Part shown: one piece after another, positions 1 to 10,917 of the stretch
Numbering within the stretch: position 1 is the first letter of the stretch
Layout: every line of letters begins with the position of its first letter
Origin: Linnemannia schmuckeri
Taxonomy: Eukaryota > Mortierellomycota > Mortierellomycetes > Mortierellales > Mortierellaceae
Direction: 5' to 3'
DNA: 64,000 bases
NCBI GenBank assembly: GCA_029449235.1
Contig: JANATG010000003.1
Span: forward strand, 434,001 to 498,000
Program-made: the position numbers and the translations under genes
Notes under the pieces: generated by a model
Told to the model about the DNA's origin: nothing
Database searches by the model: none
The model's input: the letters and a program-made list of their open reading frames with translations, nothing else

Positions 1-474
1 TTTGTTTGTTAAAAAAACAATACTATTCAATTCAATAGGAAAAAGAATAACTTGCCCGCAAAAAAAAAAGTGGGGAGGGAGGGCAAACCATAGATCTTTG
101 ATCAAAGTTCGAGCACAGACGCCCTTACCTCGTCCTCATTTGACGCCACCAAATTTTAATGTTCCTGCAGGGTGTGCATATGTGTGGTGTGGAGGAGGGA
201 GAAATATGATTTTTTTGAAACTCTTCACCACCACTTTGTGGTGTAGAGAGGCGAAAAGGGAGAAGGTGATGATTCAGAACGCCAGTTTTTCTCTCGCATT
301 GAGTTTGACAGCTGCTTCTTTCCTCCCTACCCTTTGAATGAAAAGATTAATGAGAGAGAAAGAAAGGAATAGAGCGAAAACAAGGTTAGGGGGCTTGTCA
401 AGGTTCAGGAGAGTGTGAGTACGTGGAGGAACAACAACAAAAAGTGGTGTTACTCCCTCACGAACTCCCTTTTC

Positions 475-505
<31 letters not shown>

Positions 506-1322
506 CTCTCTCTCTCTTTTCTTTTAATCCCCTTGTTCGAAGTCATTACACTACTGCCATTAACCTGAAAACATATTCCCTTCCCTTGTGAAAGCAACAA
601 GCTCATTGTCATTTCTTTCTTTTTTTCGCACGCTTCGGGGACCCGTCTTTCTTCCCGTGCCTCTTTTCCCGAAAGACGTGGTAAAAGGCGGAACGGATTT
701 TATATTTTTTTTTTTCAATCAGGCGTCATCAATGGCCCTGGATAAGGCGCTAGTTATCGAACAGGGAAGTACTTATATGGTGGAGGGTATTTTACCGATA
801 CGTTTTTGTTGCTGTTGATGTGTCACGAATGAGAAGTTAAGAGAGGATGAACATATACAGACAAGTAGAGTGAGTATGTGAAAGTCGAACAAAAAAACAT
901 CTGATGGTTACCAACACCTGCGCTTTATTTGTTCGTCGTTAGTGTTAGCCTCAGACAGGGGAGGTCGCATCGCTGCGCCCCCTTTTCTTCGAAATTTCAG
1001 GACAGCGTAATGCTTCTAAGGAAACGACGCGAATTATTAGTGACTGTCCGATTTGGCCTGCAGCCTGACCGTTTGCCATTAACTTTCTTCGTCTCATCTC
1101 GATCACTGATTACTGTGTAGAGTCGCCTCTTCACGTTTATAGCAAATAAACGAGTAAAAAGTTAATAAAGGAACAGTTCTCACTTTCCTTAGACAACAAC
1201 TCTCGTTGGCATTGTTGTCAGTTATTATTATGTTCAGAATATTGTCAAATAAGGAAAAACTAGTATAGAAAAAAATATATAAAACGCTGATATTACTCCT
1301 TCTCCTCGTCCTTGTCATCCGC
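1..1322. other. Intergenic, no supported gene
   Basis: No reading frame here shows domain similarity, coding-type codon bias or clean splice structure; the short frames are low in complexity. It contains a T27 tract at 479-505 followed by a CT-rich stretch. The right end is the 3' flank of the minus-strand NLR gene, which stops at 1323. Confidence 0.6.
479..505. repeat. T27 homopolymer
   Basis: An uninterrupted run of 27 T, followed by CT dinucleotides. It is one of seven A/T runs of 24-29 nt in the window. Confidence 0.9.
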
Positions 1323-4300
1323 CTAGTCATCGTCTTCTTCCGAAGTGAATGCATTCGATCCATCTGAGTTCTCTAACTGCCACCCCTCTATATCAGACAG
1401 ACTTGATGGCTCCGTGGGATCCAATTCAAGCATATTTGGCAATTCCTGATCTTCCGAGCTCGAAGACGAAAAAGACTCATCTATGGCACCGCGTTGCCTT
1501 AGCAGCTTCCGATTGATTTTACTGAGACCGACTGTGACAGTAATAACTGCGTCGGAAACTTCAAAGACAGCGTATCCAAGTCTCCAAACCGGGACTGCTG
1601 ACACCTCTCCCAGCACTTCCTGCAACCTCCATGCTCGAACAGATCCGTCCATGCAGCTGACAACAAATTCTAAATCCCAAGGCTTCCAAACAATCGTCCT
1701 GACCTTCTCAATGAGATTTGGGATGATCGCTACACGTCTCCATGTGCGTGACTCATCGTTTGGCGAGGAATGCCAAACCCAAACGGAACTTGTGCAGCCT
1801 GCAGCGATCCATTGTCCACATGACAAGAGTCCAAAGGTGCAGACATCTCTATCATGAATAAGACTTTGGTGAAGGGTTCCTGTCTGCTCGTTCCAGAGCT
1901 GTATTTCCGTGTTTCCGATAGCTACGGCGATCAGCGGTATATTTGGCAACCAGGTCAAGATGTTGATCCTGCAAGAAGAAGTTGATTGTAAAAGCAGTCG
2001 ATGAGATATGTAGTTGTTGTTATAGCTGTTGTGATTATTGTTATTGTTGTTTTCGTTGTCGTTGTCGCCGTTGTCCACGTTCCAAATTCGAACAGACCCT
2101 TCAAAACCGCCGGAGGCGATACGACGACTACACGGTGAGAATGATAGACTTGTAACCGATCCTTGGTGGCCAGGATCAACAAAGCTCCGCACGGCTGAAT
2201 GTGCATCACACAACTGGATGCGTTCATCTTCATCGCAAGCAATTGCAACCCAACGGCCACATGGCGAGAAGGCTACAGCGTTGATTGGATGGCTGTGGCC
2301 ATAGAATGTATAGCCCTGCTGCCTTCCCTCAACATTCCAAAACTGTATAGCTTGGTCAATTTCTGTTGTCGCCATTAGAAGGCGGTCTCTGTCCGTCCAA
2401 TAGTTGATGCCTTCGTATACTCTAATACTAGGAGGAAAAATGAAACTGGATTGACCAGTTACTGCACCGTACTGTCGGATAGATCCGTCGTTGCTCCCGT
2501 AGACGAAATATCCGTCGTTTGGAGAGTATACCATACTTGTGACAGAGTTCGTGGAACCATGATTTTCGAGTTCTATTTCAGTAGAGTGCACCTCCCAAAG
2601 GCGCACTGTCATATCTATGCTGCAAGAAGCCAACTGTGCGCTATCACTTGAGAATGCGAGGTTGGTGGCTGGCGCCACGTGACCTGTGAGAGCAGACACA
2701 AGAGTTCCAGCCTGTGTATTCCACAACTTGACCGTGTTGTCATAGCTGGTCGAGGCGATCCATTGGCTGTCCGGTGAAAACCTTGCGCTTGAGACCCGGT
2801 CGTCATGACCTTTCCAAGAAAGTCTTGCCTTGCCAGCCCTTGACTCCCAAAGCTGTAGCGATCCATCGTAGCTCCCTGATCCAATATGCTGGCCATCTAG
2901 CGAAAACGAAACGCAACAAATTTCTCTATGCTCGCTCTCTAGAACCAGCCCAGGCAGTCCGGTGTGTGTGTCAAATGTCCGAATTATGCCATCATCGCTG
3001 CTAGTTGCAATAATCTGCCCATCGGGTGAGTAGGCGATGCTGGTGACCTTCTTGGTGTGGCTCAAGATAAAAAGGGTCGCTCCTGCACCAGTATCCCATA
3101 ACCTCGCAGACTTGTCATCGCTGGTCGAAGCGACCTGTTTGCCACAAGGTGAAAACGCAACGGCCGTTACAACATCGGAATGTTCCTTGAGAATAAAATC
3201 AGAGAGCTCTGTTGGACAGTGCCACAGTCGCGGACAATGCCACAGTCGCACCGTCATGTCCCTACTGCCTGAGAGAAGATGCTGACCAGAGGGGGAATAG
3301 GCAAGACTTGTGATTCGTTTTTGGTGTCCTTGGAAGACCGGAGTCCATGTCCATGTGGTGGTGCTGTATATGTTGATATTGCCACTGTCGAGACCCACGG
3401 CAAATGATTTCCCATCTGGCGAAAAAGCGCACGCATAGACTTCTCCGCACTCCACCAAGAAGGGTAGCTCTCCAAACCGAACCCCCTCCATTCGAGCATT
3501 ACGGAAATCCGCCTGTCGAATCCAACTTTTGGTAAAGTTGACACCGGTCAAGTTGGAATCCTGAAACTGCACTGAGTCAAACTGTCCGCTTGATAAGTCT
3601 GCATTAGGGATCCGGATGCCACGAAGATCAGCTCCGTTGAACTGAGCCTCGGATCGGATAAGGATGGTGATCGCGTTTGACGCCGCTTGGAATGCGTGCT
3701 CGTCGGTCTTGGATCGTTCGAGGAAAGCTTGAAGCTGACGCTTGAACTTTGGATCCGTTTGGACACGTTCAGCCAAGAACTGCAGAATGGATGGCTCCGC
3801 GACAAGACTCCTCTTCGACAGTGGGTGGTCGGCAATGGATGAAGGGCCAGAGATAGAATCGGGTGATCTTGCGAATTATTTTCGTTATCGGCAGCAGGTG
3901 GCGCATAGATAGCGCAGGAGTAAAAGTACTCCAAGACAGATCGATGAACAAAGCGATGCTGGTTGCCTATTCGAGTCATCAGACTCGCAAGTCGAAGGAG
4001 GGTTCCACGAGGCTCAGGGCTGAAAAACTCTGCCTTCCATGAGTTCTTGTCGTTCTTGGGGGTGTAGTCGACAATAGGTCTTCCGTCTTGGTGAGTAAAG
4101 ATCGCAGCCGCCATATTCTTTTGAAAATCGATTGCACTCTGCTCAAATCCGTCGTCCTTCAACTCGATGTATGCCGCCTGCCTGTCCTCACTCAGTTTTT
4201 GGTCCTGTAGGCGTCGTTTGTTCGCCACTAGCCAATGCGTGACAAAGGTGTCGTACAGTTGCACACGAGTAATTCGCAGCCTGGAGAGGTCACGTTTGCC

Positions 4301-5101
4301 TTGAACAACAGTAGGAAGGGCCTCCAAGCAAAGGGTCAGAAGGAACGGATTCCTGACCAATTCCAATAGGTTGGGGATTGTCAACAGCTTGTCCATGTAG
4401 TCCTTCTTGACCCATGTCCTCGGTTCGAGCGGCACGTATCGCTCCACATAAATTTCAATCTGGTCTTTGGAGAAGGGTGCAATAACGGCTTCTTGGAAGA
4501 GGTTGTTGGCGGCGCAATGGTACTTGTTTGATACCTTGGGTACAAATTGATCCCGATAGTCCCGACCGAGGTACTGTGTCCTGCAGGTGATGATAATTTT
4601 GGAATTCCATTGTCCAGGTTGGTTAAGAAAGTTGGTCGTGTGTAGGTTGCAGACGAGCTGGCTCTCGTCGTAACCATCACAGATTAACACGAACTGTCGG
4701 TTCTGCTTCAGCTCCCATATCAGCTCATCTGAAAAATCTATCCTCCTCAGATGCTCGACCACAAGGCCCCTGTCTGGTCGATCAAGTGCTGGTAGGTTGA
4801 TGAAAAGTGGAATAGGCCCGCCAGACTTGTAGTCCTGCCAGAGCTGGTGTTCCAGGTGCCGGTTGAATGTTGATTTCCCGGCCCCAGAGTCGCCCATTAC
4901 CAGCATCACTTTACCGTCGCCAGTTAGGAAGTCCTGGACATTCTTTATAAGAGGAAACAGTTTGTCATCCTTAGAGTGAAGACTAGATTTGGCCGAAGGA
5001 GGGATGTAGACGGCTTGCTTGTAATTTCTTAGTCTCAGCGTTTTCAAGTTCTTCAAAGCGTGCTCAGCTGGATTGTACGGGGCCGAAGAAGATGAGGACA
5101 T
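1323..5101 (-). CDS. NACHT-pentapeptide-WD40 NLR-like protein (copy A), with one frame break
   Basis: Likely an STAND/NLR-type signalling NTPase, about 1260 residues if the frames are joined. The start is the ATG at 5099-5101, where a Ser-rich N-terminus begins; the same frame is open a further 28 codons upstream. Domains in order: a short N-terminus ending in a YIPP motif; NACHT with Walker A GDSGAGKS (about residue 70) and Walker B LICDGYDE; a helical region ending in HRSVLEYFYSC; pentapeptide repeats (genomic about 3480-3640, ADLRG/ADLSS type); then about ten or more WD40 blades with repeated FSPDG and RLWD motifs; and an acidic tail. An Asn-rich loop coded by AAC-type repeats lies near 2030-2070. 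The NACHT frame and the WD40 frame differ, and the switch is at about 3868. Copy B is in one frame across the same place, so the ancestor was a single gene. I see no separate N-terminal effector domain. By analogy with fungal NLRs a role in non-self recognition is possible, but this is inference. Confidence 0.85.
3863..3872 (-). other. Single-base frame break in NLR copy A
   Basis: Aligning the two copies on the minus strand, copy B reads CAAGGATCC where copy A reads CAAGATCAC: one G is missing in copy A. Upstream of this point only the NACHT frame is open, with stop codons in the WD40 frame. Downstream only the WD40 frame matches the family. An intron is unlikely because both flanks are conserved in copy B and no good donor/acceptor pair lies between them. 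A true mutation and an assembly indel cannot be told apart here. Confidence 0.8.
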
Positions 5102-6210
5102 GGTTGATGCTTCACAGAGCGCGGGAAAATTGCGTTTTCGGTTAAAAATGCATGTCACTTGCGCCCATCTTGGGAATTCGTCCACACAATTGGTCTTTCT
5201 TCTTACCTGGGTGGTGACTAGGTGAAGACAATGATTTTTTTAACTGAGCTCTGTAGCGGGGCCGATTGGTAGCGAACGAAGAATGGGCTGCTAAAGTAGT
5301 TGTGAGGAGGTGGCTGCTGAAAGGAGACAAAAAGCAGTATATATTAACATGACAACGGCATACTGATTTCATTTTTGACTCCCCAACATTTTCCCTACAT
5401 ATTTCTTCCTTTACCTGTATTGACTTGCGGCTGTTCTTTTTGTCTCTCTCTTAACAACAGTTCACTGAGACGGAAGGGTATCTATATGAGCCAAGTACGG
5501 ACGATCATGTTAAAAACGCTGTCTCTTTATCTCTTCACAACGTTACCGGTCTCAAGAAGCACGATATACTTCTGGAAGCAAGACAGAGCTTAAGGTTGTT
5601 GACAGAGTTTTCTTATTGTCAAGTATCATGTCGAGGTTTTGGTGGAACCGTGAATGGAACGTTGGCGACTCTCAGTGATGCAGAACGTCAATTGTCCAAT
5701 GAGAAAACGAAAAGTAGTTGAGGGAGGTGAGGGAGGAAAGGAAGGGTGAATGGGGAGAGGAAACAGAGTGAGGGGGTGAGCCAAAGAAAGGAAGGAGGGA
5801 AACCAAAGTCGAAACGCTTGTGCCTTCGCCATTTTCATTTGAGTGTCGTCACCCTTTTTGCTCACGTTTTCTCTTCTTTGGTTGAACGTTGCACAAAATT
5901 CAAAGGAAGGAGGAGAAAAGAAACAGCATGGTCTAGCTCATTGAGGGTTCTCAGTATACATATGTAGAGGAATTGAGACCAGAGGGCTGAGACGATGGGA
6001 AGAGGAAGAATTATAAGGACAAATAATGGAGATCCTTCTCGTCTTGACTGAGCGGCAGATCGTTTTGCCACCAACTTCGTTAGTCCTGATCTTCTCTATG
6101 TCGTAGTTTGAGACATCACTGCTGACAAATTACGCCGTGTCAAAATCCTCCCATTCAAACGACCACATCAGCGTTGTCAAAGATGTATTTTAAGCTTGTC
6201 TTCTGTATCT
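5102..6210. other. Upstream region of NLR copy A / 3' flank of copy B
   Basis: No gene is supported. A TATA-like stretch on the minus strand lies near 5337-5350, about 240 nt before the copy A start. The block 5811-5895 resembles the upstream region of copy B and marks the edge of the tandem duplication. Confidence 0.55.
5811..5895. promoter_or_regulatory. Duplicated upstream block of NLR copy A
   Basis: The segment 5811-5852 (GAAACGCT, then TGCCTTCGCC, then GTGTCGTCAC) closely matches 10405-10442 upstream of copy B. It is followed in both places by a GTTGCACA element (here 5888-5895). The conserved spacing suggests an upstream region duplicated together with the genes. Any regulatory role is inference. 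Confidence 0.45.
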
Positions 6211-9200
6211 CTACTCTTCAGTTTCCTCAGCATCCGAAGAAGAAATGTGTTCTAATTCATCTGAGGAAGCCCAGGTTATTTCCATCATTTGTGCTGCGAT
6301 GCGATAACAATCTCCAATTTACTGGACTCAGACCAGCCGCATCTTCAAACACGGCATCCGTAGCAATTAGGGCCACAGGTCCAATGCCCACACTTGCTCC
6401 ACCGATATTTCCGGCTCCGTCTGCAACCTCCGCACACGAATCAATCCATTCACAGAACCGGTGACGAGATGCAAGGCGCCTGGCCTCCAAGCAATGCAGG
6501 TAACTTCGCCAACCATCCCTCGAATAAGCGCCTTGCGTCTCCACTTCTCTGGGGTATTGTTGGATATCAAGTTTCAGAATCCAACCAAATAATCATAACA
6601 AATCACAATCCATTGACCGCATGACGAAAATGCGAAGCATTTCGGAGACATGTCGTTCTTCAAGGTGCATTGAAGTTCGCTTGTTTGACTGTTCCAGATA
6701 CGCACACACTCATCGCCATGGTTCGAGGCAATCTACAAGCCGTTTGAAGAGTACGCCACAGCCCCATCCTGATGCCCTTTTTCGTCCACAGGCTGTCTGG
6801 ACTCGCCTGTGCTCAACTCCCAGATTCGAGCGGTTTCATTGCTACCAGAGGCGATGTGGCGACCACTTGGTGAAGATGACAGGCTGTTGACCCTGTCGGT
6901 ATGGCCAATAAATATGCAACTCTGCTCGCCTGACTCCACCCCCCACAACACTACAGTCATATCGTTGCTGCCATTAGCAATCCAGTAGCCGTAAGGCGAG
7001 TACGCCACAGCAGTGAACTCGTCCGTGCCACCACTGATGACCAATAGCAGGAAGCCTGTCGAACCATCCCATATTATTAGGTCATTCTGCTTGGTGGTGA
7101 CGATGTAAAGTTCATCAAGTGAATATGGGACGCAGGGGGCTGGGTAGGATCCGCACGACTGTATCAAATCTTGTTCACCGGTGTCCGTATTATATTGTCG
7201 GATAGAACCATCCTTGCTCCCAGAGACGAGGCATCGGTCATCTGGGGAGTATGCCACGTTTAACACCGAATCGAAGGAGTCACATGGGTCGAGTCCTGTT
7301 CCGGAAGAGTGTACCTCCCAAAGTCGCACGGCCTTGTCCCAGCTGCCTGAGGTTAGCTGTGATCCGTTTGGTGAAAACGCCACACTATAGACAGTCTCGA
7401 AATGTCCCGCGAACATTGAAACGAGCGTCCTTGTCTGCGCATCCCAAAGCTTCACCGTACGATCGAAGTTAGACAAGGCGATCCATTTGCTGTTGGGCGA
7501 GAAGTTGATGTCGGTGACATAGTCAGAATGACCCGTTCATTTGGGACCTAGCTCGCCGGTATTCGTATCCCATAACTCCAGCTCGCCTTTGTTGTGTCCT
7601 GTAATGACCCTCTAGCCACTCAGAGAGTAAGCGATGCAGCGAATACTCTCGTGTCGACTCTCGAGATCCAAAATGAGTAGCCCAATCCGCGTACTAAATA
7701 TCCAAACTACCCCGACCATGCTGCCGGTTTGCAATGCGCTCTCCGTTAGGAGAATACGAGAGACCGGGGATAGACCCTGTGAGCAAGCCTAAAACAGTGG
7801 CGCTGGTTCGAGCATCCCACAGGCTCACCAACTTGTCGTCATTGACCGAAGCGATCTGTTTGCCACACGCTGAAATCGCAACAGCCCTCGCTTGATCAGA
7901 GTCCGACCTCCGTAGCAGCTCCGACAGACCAGTCTCGATGCTCCACAACTGTACAATTGCATTGTAACTGCTTGACAGAAGGTGATGATCTGAAGGGGAA
8001 AAGGCTAGGCTGAAAACACAGCCTTTATGTCCTAGTAGCTTCTGCGTTCTTGTCCAAGTCATTGTGTCGTATATGCTGATTTCGTCACTAGCAAGGCCAA
8101 TTGCAAAGGTATTCCCGTCTGGCGAATACGCGCACACGTAAACCAAGTTGTCTTCCTCTAGGTAGGGCAATTCGCCAAACTGTACTCCATCCATTCGAGC
8201 ATTCTTGAAATTAGCCTGTCGAATCCAGCATTTGGTGAGATTGGCGCCTGACAAGTCGGCCCCTGAAGCCGCGCGGAGTCAAACTGTCCGTCCGACATAT
8301 CGGCTCCAGATATCTTGATGCCTCGAATATCAAATCCGTTGAATCGAAATCCGGCTCAAACAAGGATGGTGATCGCGCTCGCCGCTGCCTGGGAGGCGCG
8401 CTCGTCGGTTTTGGATCGTTTGAGGTGAGCAAAGAGTTGTTGGTTGAATTCGGGATCTGTTTGGACACGTTCAGCTAGGAACTGGACGATGGGTGGCTCC
8501 GTGACAAGAATCCATTTAGATAGCGGATGATCGACAATCGATAGCAGGGCAAAGATAGATTTTTGGGATCCTTGCGGATCAAACTCATTGCTAATGGTGG
8601 GAGGCGGACAGATTGTGCAAGAGTAAAAGTACTCCAAGATAGATCGATGGACAAAGCGGTAAGGGTTGTCGGATCGGATAAGCAGGCTGGCGTCACATAA
8701 AGACTGGTGTCAAGGTCGGTGTTGAAAACACACTCTTTCATGAACCATTGTCGCATCAGTGGTTGTAGTCAGTAACTGGTCTACCTTCCTGGTTCTGAAA
8801 AATCGCAGTTGCAAGGTCTATTTGAAACTTAACCACGCTCTCTTCAAAACCATTATCCAGCAATTCATCAAGCATCCGCTGCTCGTCTCGACTCAACTTG
8901 AGGTTCTGGTTCCGTAGACGTCGCTTGTTGGCGCTCAGCCAGTGCTTAATAAAGCTGTCATAAAGGGGTACTTTACTGATGCGGATTTTCGAGAGATCAT
9001 CATTATCCTCAACGACGGCCGGCAGAGCTCCCAGAGCCAGTGACAGGAGGAATGGATTCTTGACGAGGCCCATTAGTCCAGGATGGTGGTCAGCTTGTCC
9101 ATGTAATCCTCTTTGATCCATGCATAAGGTTCTATAGTGATATAACGCTCGACATATTCCTCGATCTGGTCCTTGGAGAACGGCGCAATGACAGATTCCT

Positions 9201-9849
9201 GGAGCAGCCTGGGTTCCGATGCATCGTAGTGACCTTCTCCTTGAGGTTCGAAGTGATCCCGATAGTTTTGGCCGAGATACTGTGTCCTGTAGGTGATGAT
9301 CGACTTGGCGCTCCACTGTCCACGCTGGTTGAGGAGATTGGTGGTGTGGAGGCTGCAGGTGAGCTGTCTTTCGTCGTAACCATCACAGATCAATACGAAC
9401 TGTCGGTTCTGCTTCAGCTCCCATATCAGCTCATCTGAACAGTCCAATTTCCTCAGGTGCTCGGCTACAAGGTCCCTATCTGGTCGATTAAGTGCTGGTA
9501 GGTTGATGAAAAGTGGAATAGGCCCGCCAGTCTTGTACTCCTGCCAGAGTTGATGATCCAGGTGTCGATTGAATGTCGATATTCCAGTTCCAGAATCATC
9601 CAGGATGAGCATCACTTCATCATCGCCCGCCAAATAACCTTCAACCTTCTCCATCAGACCAAGCAACATATTATCTGGAGCTTGGAGACTGGGCTTAGGC
9701 AAAGAAGGGATGTAAACAGACTGCTTATATACAGCGAGTCTTTTCATCATCAAAGAAACCACTACACCCTCGAGAGTTGAGGTAACGTGAGTGTGGCCGA
9801 GTTGTGAGAATGTGACAGGCAGGGGATTGACGGAGGAACTCAGGGACAA
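6211..9849 (-). pseudogene. NACHT-pentapeptide-WD40 NLR-like pseudogene (copy B)
   Basis: This is a full-length paralogue of copy A, now broken. The probable start is TTG at 9847-9849 where copy A has ATG. NACHT is recognisable, but Walker A reads DDSGTGIS instead of GDSGAGKS, so the catalytic lysine is lost; Walker B LICDGYDE remains. Lesions seen: a one-base deletion near 9080; two TGA codons near 8750 where copy A has a lysine and a tryptophan codon; CGA to TGA at about 8356; further frame breaks near 8254, 7700, 7500 and 6735. Pentapeptide and WD40 segments survive as pieces at 8254-7694, 7476-6733 and 6570-6367. The C-terminal acidic tail ends at a TAG at 6211-6213, as in copy A. It is too damaged to make a full protein. 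Confidence 0.92.
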
Positions 9850-10917
9850 AGGGCCCGAAAGCGATGCGAAAACTCGGTATTGGAGTGGTGTGCTCTTTTC
9901 AGAGCTCCTGAAATGTTGTTTGAAGAGGAAAGCATGGGCGCAACTTTTGCTGAGCGTTCAGGTTGTGGAATAGTGCGATTGCCGTCATTGCTGACTTCCT
10001 CGTACTTGGAAGAAGAGCATGAAGGGGTGGATGCTTTAGATATCGAATTGTATTCAAGAATGCGTGTTCGACGAGAAGGCGGTAGGTCAGTCATGGTCAA
10101 ATACATGAAGTATGACTTGTCTCCTTTGAATTTTCACACGTTCCTGTAGCTCTGTAAAATGGGTTGACACCTGCTTGTGATGACAAGAACTGTTGAGTCA
10201 AAGGGATAAGGTAAAAGGCTTGTTGTTTGTAGCTAATGGATGATGAACCGATGGCGAGCAGTTCTTGTTTGCAGATGGCGATGGAAAAAAACGGATGTGC
10301 GACAAAAAAAAATGGCGAAGGCGTGTGGTGTGAGAAAGGGAGAGAGAGAGAGAGGGAGTGAGATACAATGAGAGACGGTAAAAGTGCGGAAGAGAGTCAA
10401 AGAAGAAACGCTGTCTGCCTTCGCCTTTTTTTGTGTCGTCACGTCGACCTTCTTTTAAGAAGAACATGTGCAACTGTTGCACATATTTGAACAAAACAGC
10501 CTCTTGGCTAAAGAACATACGAAGAGTGCGCCGTGTGGAAACGGAGGTAGCGATAGTTTTAGCTGCCTAGCTCAAGGGTGCCTGAGAAGCAAAATCCGTC
10601 CAGGCTATGAACGCTTTAATCAGTTCATCGGCCATAGTCTCACTCTGTTGCTTTGAGATAAAAATTAGTGGCAATCAAGTTGGCCTCCTGATGATCGCAA
10701 GGGCTGCGTTGAGCTCTCCTCAAATGTCGTTGTCACAAAATTGGGCGCCTTTTCTTGGCCCTGAAGTCCTTTCGCTCTTTTGAACCGCGTTCTTGTCTCT
10801 CACTTACACTTCACTCACCCATCATCTTGCTTTGCATTCCTTACGTCCCAACTTTTCAACACTCGTCATTGTCACAAACTCAACACTAGACAATCCTATC
10901 TCGACTTCTTGTGAAAG
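9850..10917. other. Divergent intergenic region between NLR copy B and SEC5
   Basis: No gene is supported. It holds the copy B upstream block (10405-10484), an AG-rich stretch near 10338-10360 and the SEC5 5' flank, which is CT-rich just before the start codon at 10918. Confidence 0.55.
10466..10484. promoter_or_regulatory. 19-bp perfect palindrome (8-bp arms, CTG centre)
   Basis: ATGTGCAACTGTTGCACAT has two perfectly inverted 8-bp arms around CTG. It sits about 620 nt upstream of NLR copy B and about 430 nt upstream of SEC5. Unit A keeps only one half-site (GTTGCACA, 5888-5895). A binding site for a dimeric factor is possible; function is inference. Confidence 0.4.

Larger units (their letters stand above)
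1323..10484 (-). repeat. Direct tandem duplication containing both NLR copies
   Basis: Unit A (about 1323-5895) and unit B (about 6211-10484) carry homologous genes in the same order and orientation, and related upstream blocks (5811-5895 and 10405-10484). Each unit is therefore about 4.3-4.6 kb. Divergence is substantial, so the duplication is not recent. Confidence 0.75.

Noticed and set aside
3774..3869. An intron joining the NACHT and WD40 frames of NLR copy A
   Set aside because: The only possible donor/acceptor combinations would delete the EYFYSC and FLAERV segments conserved in copy B, and a one-base gap explains the shift better.
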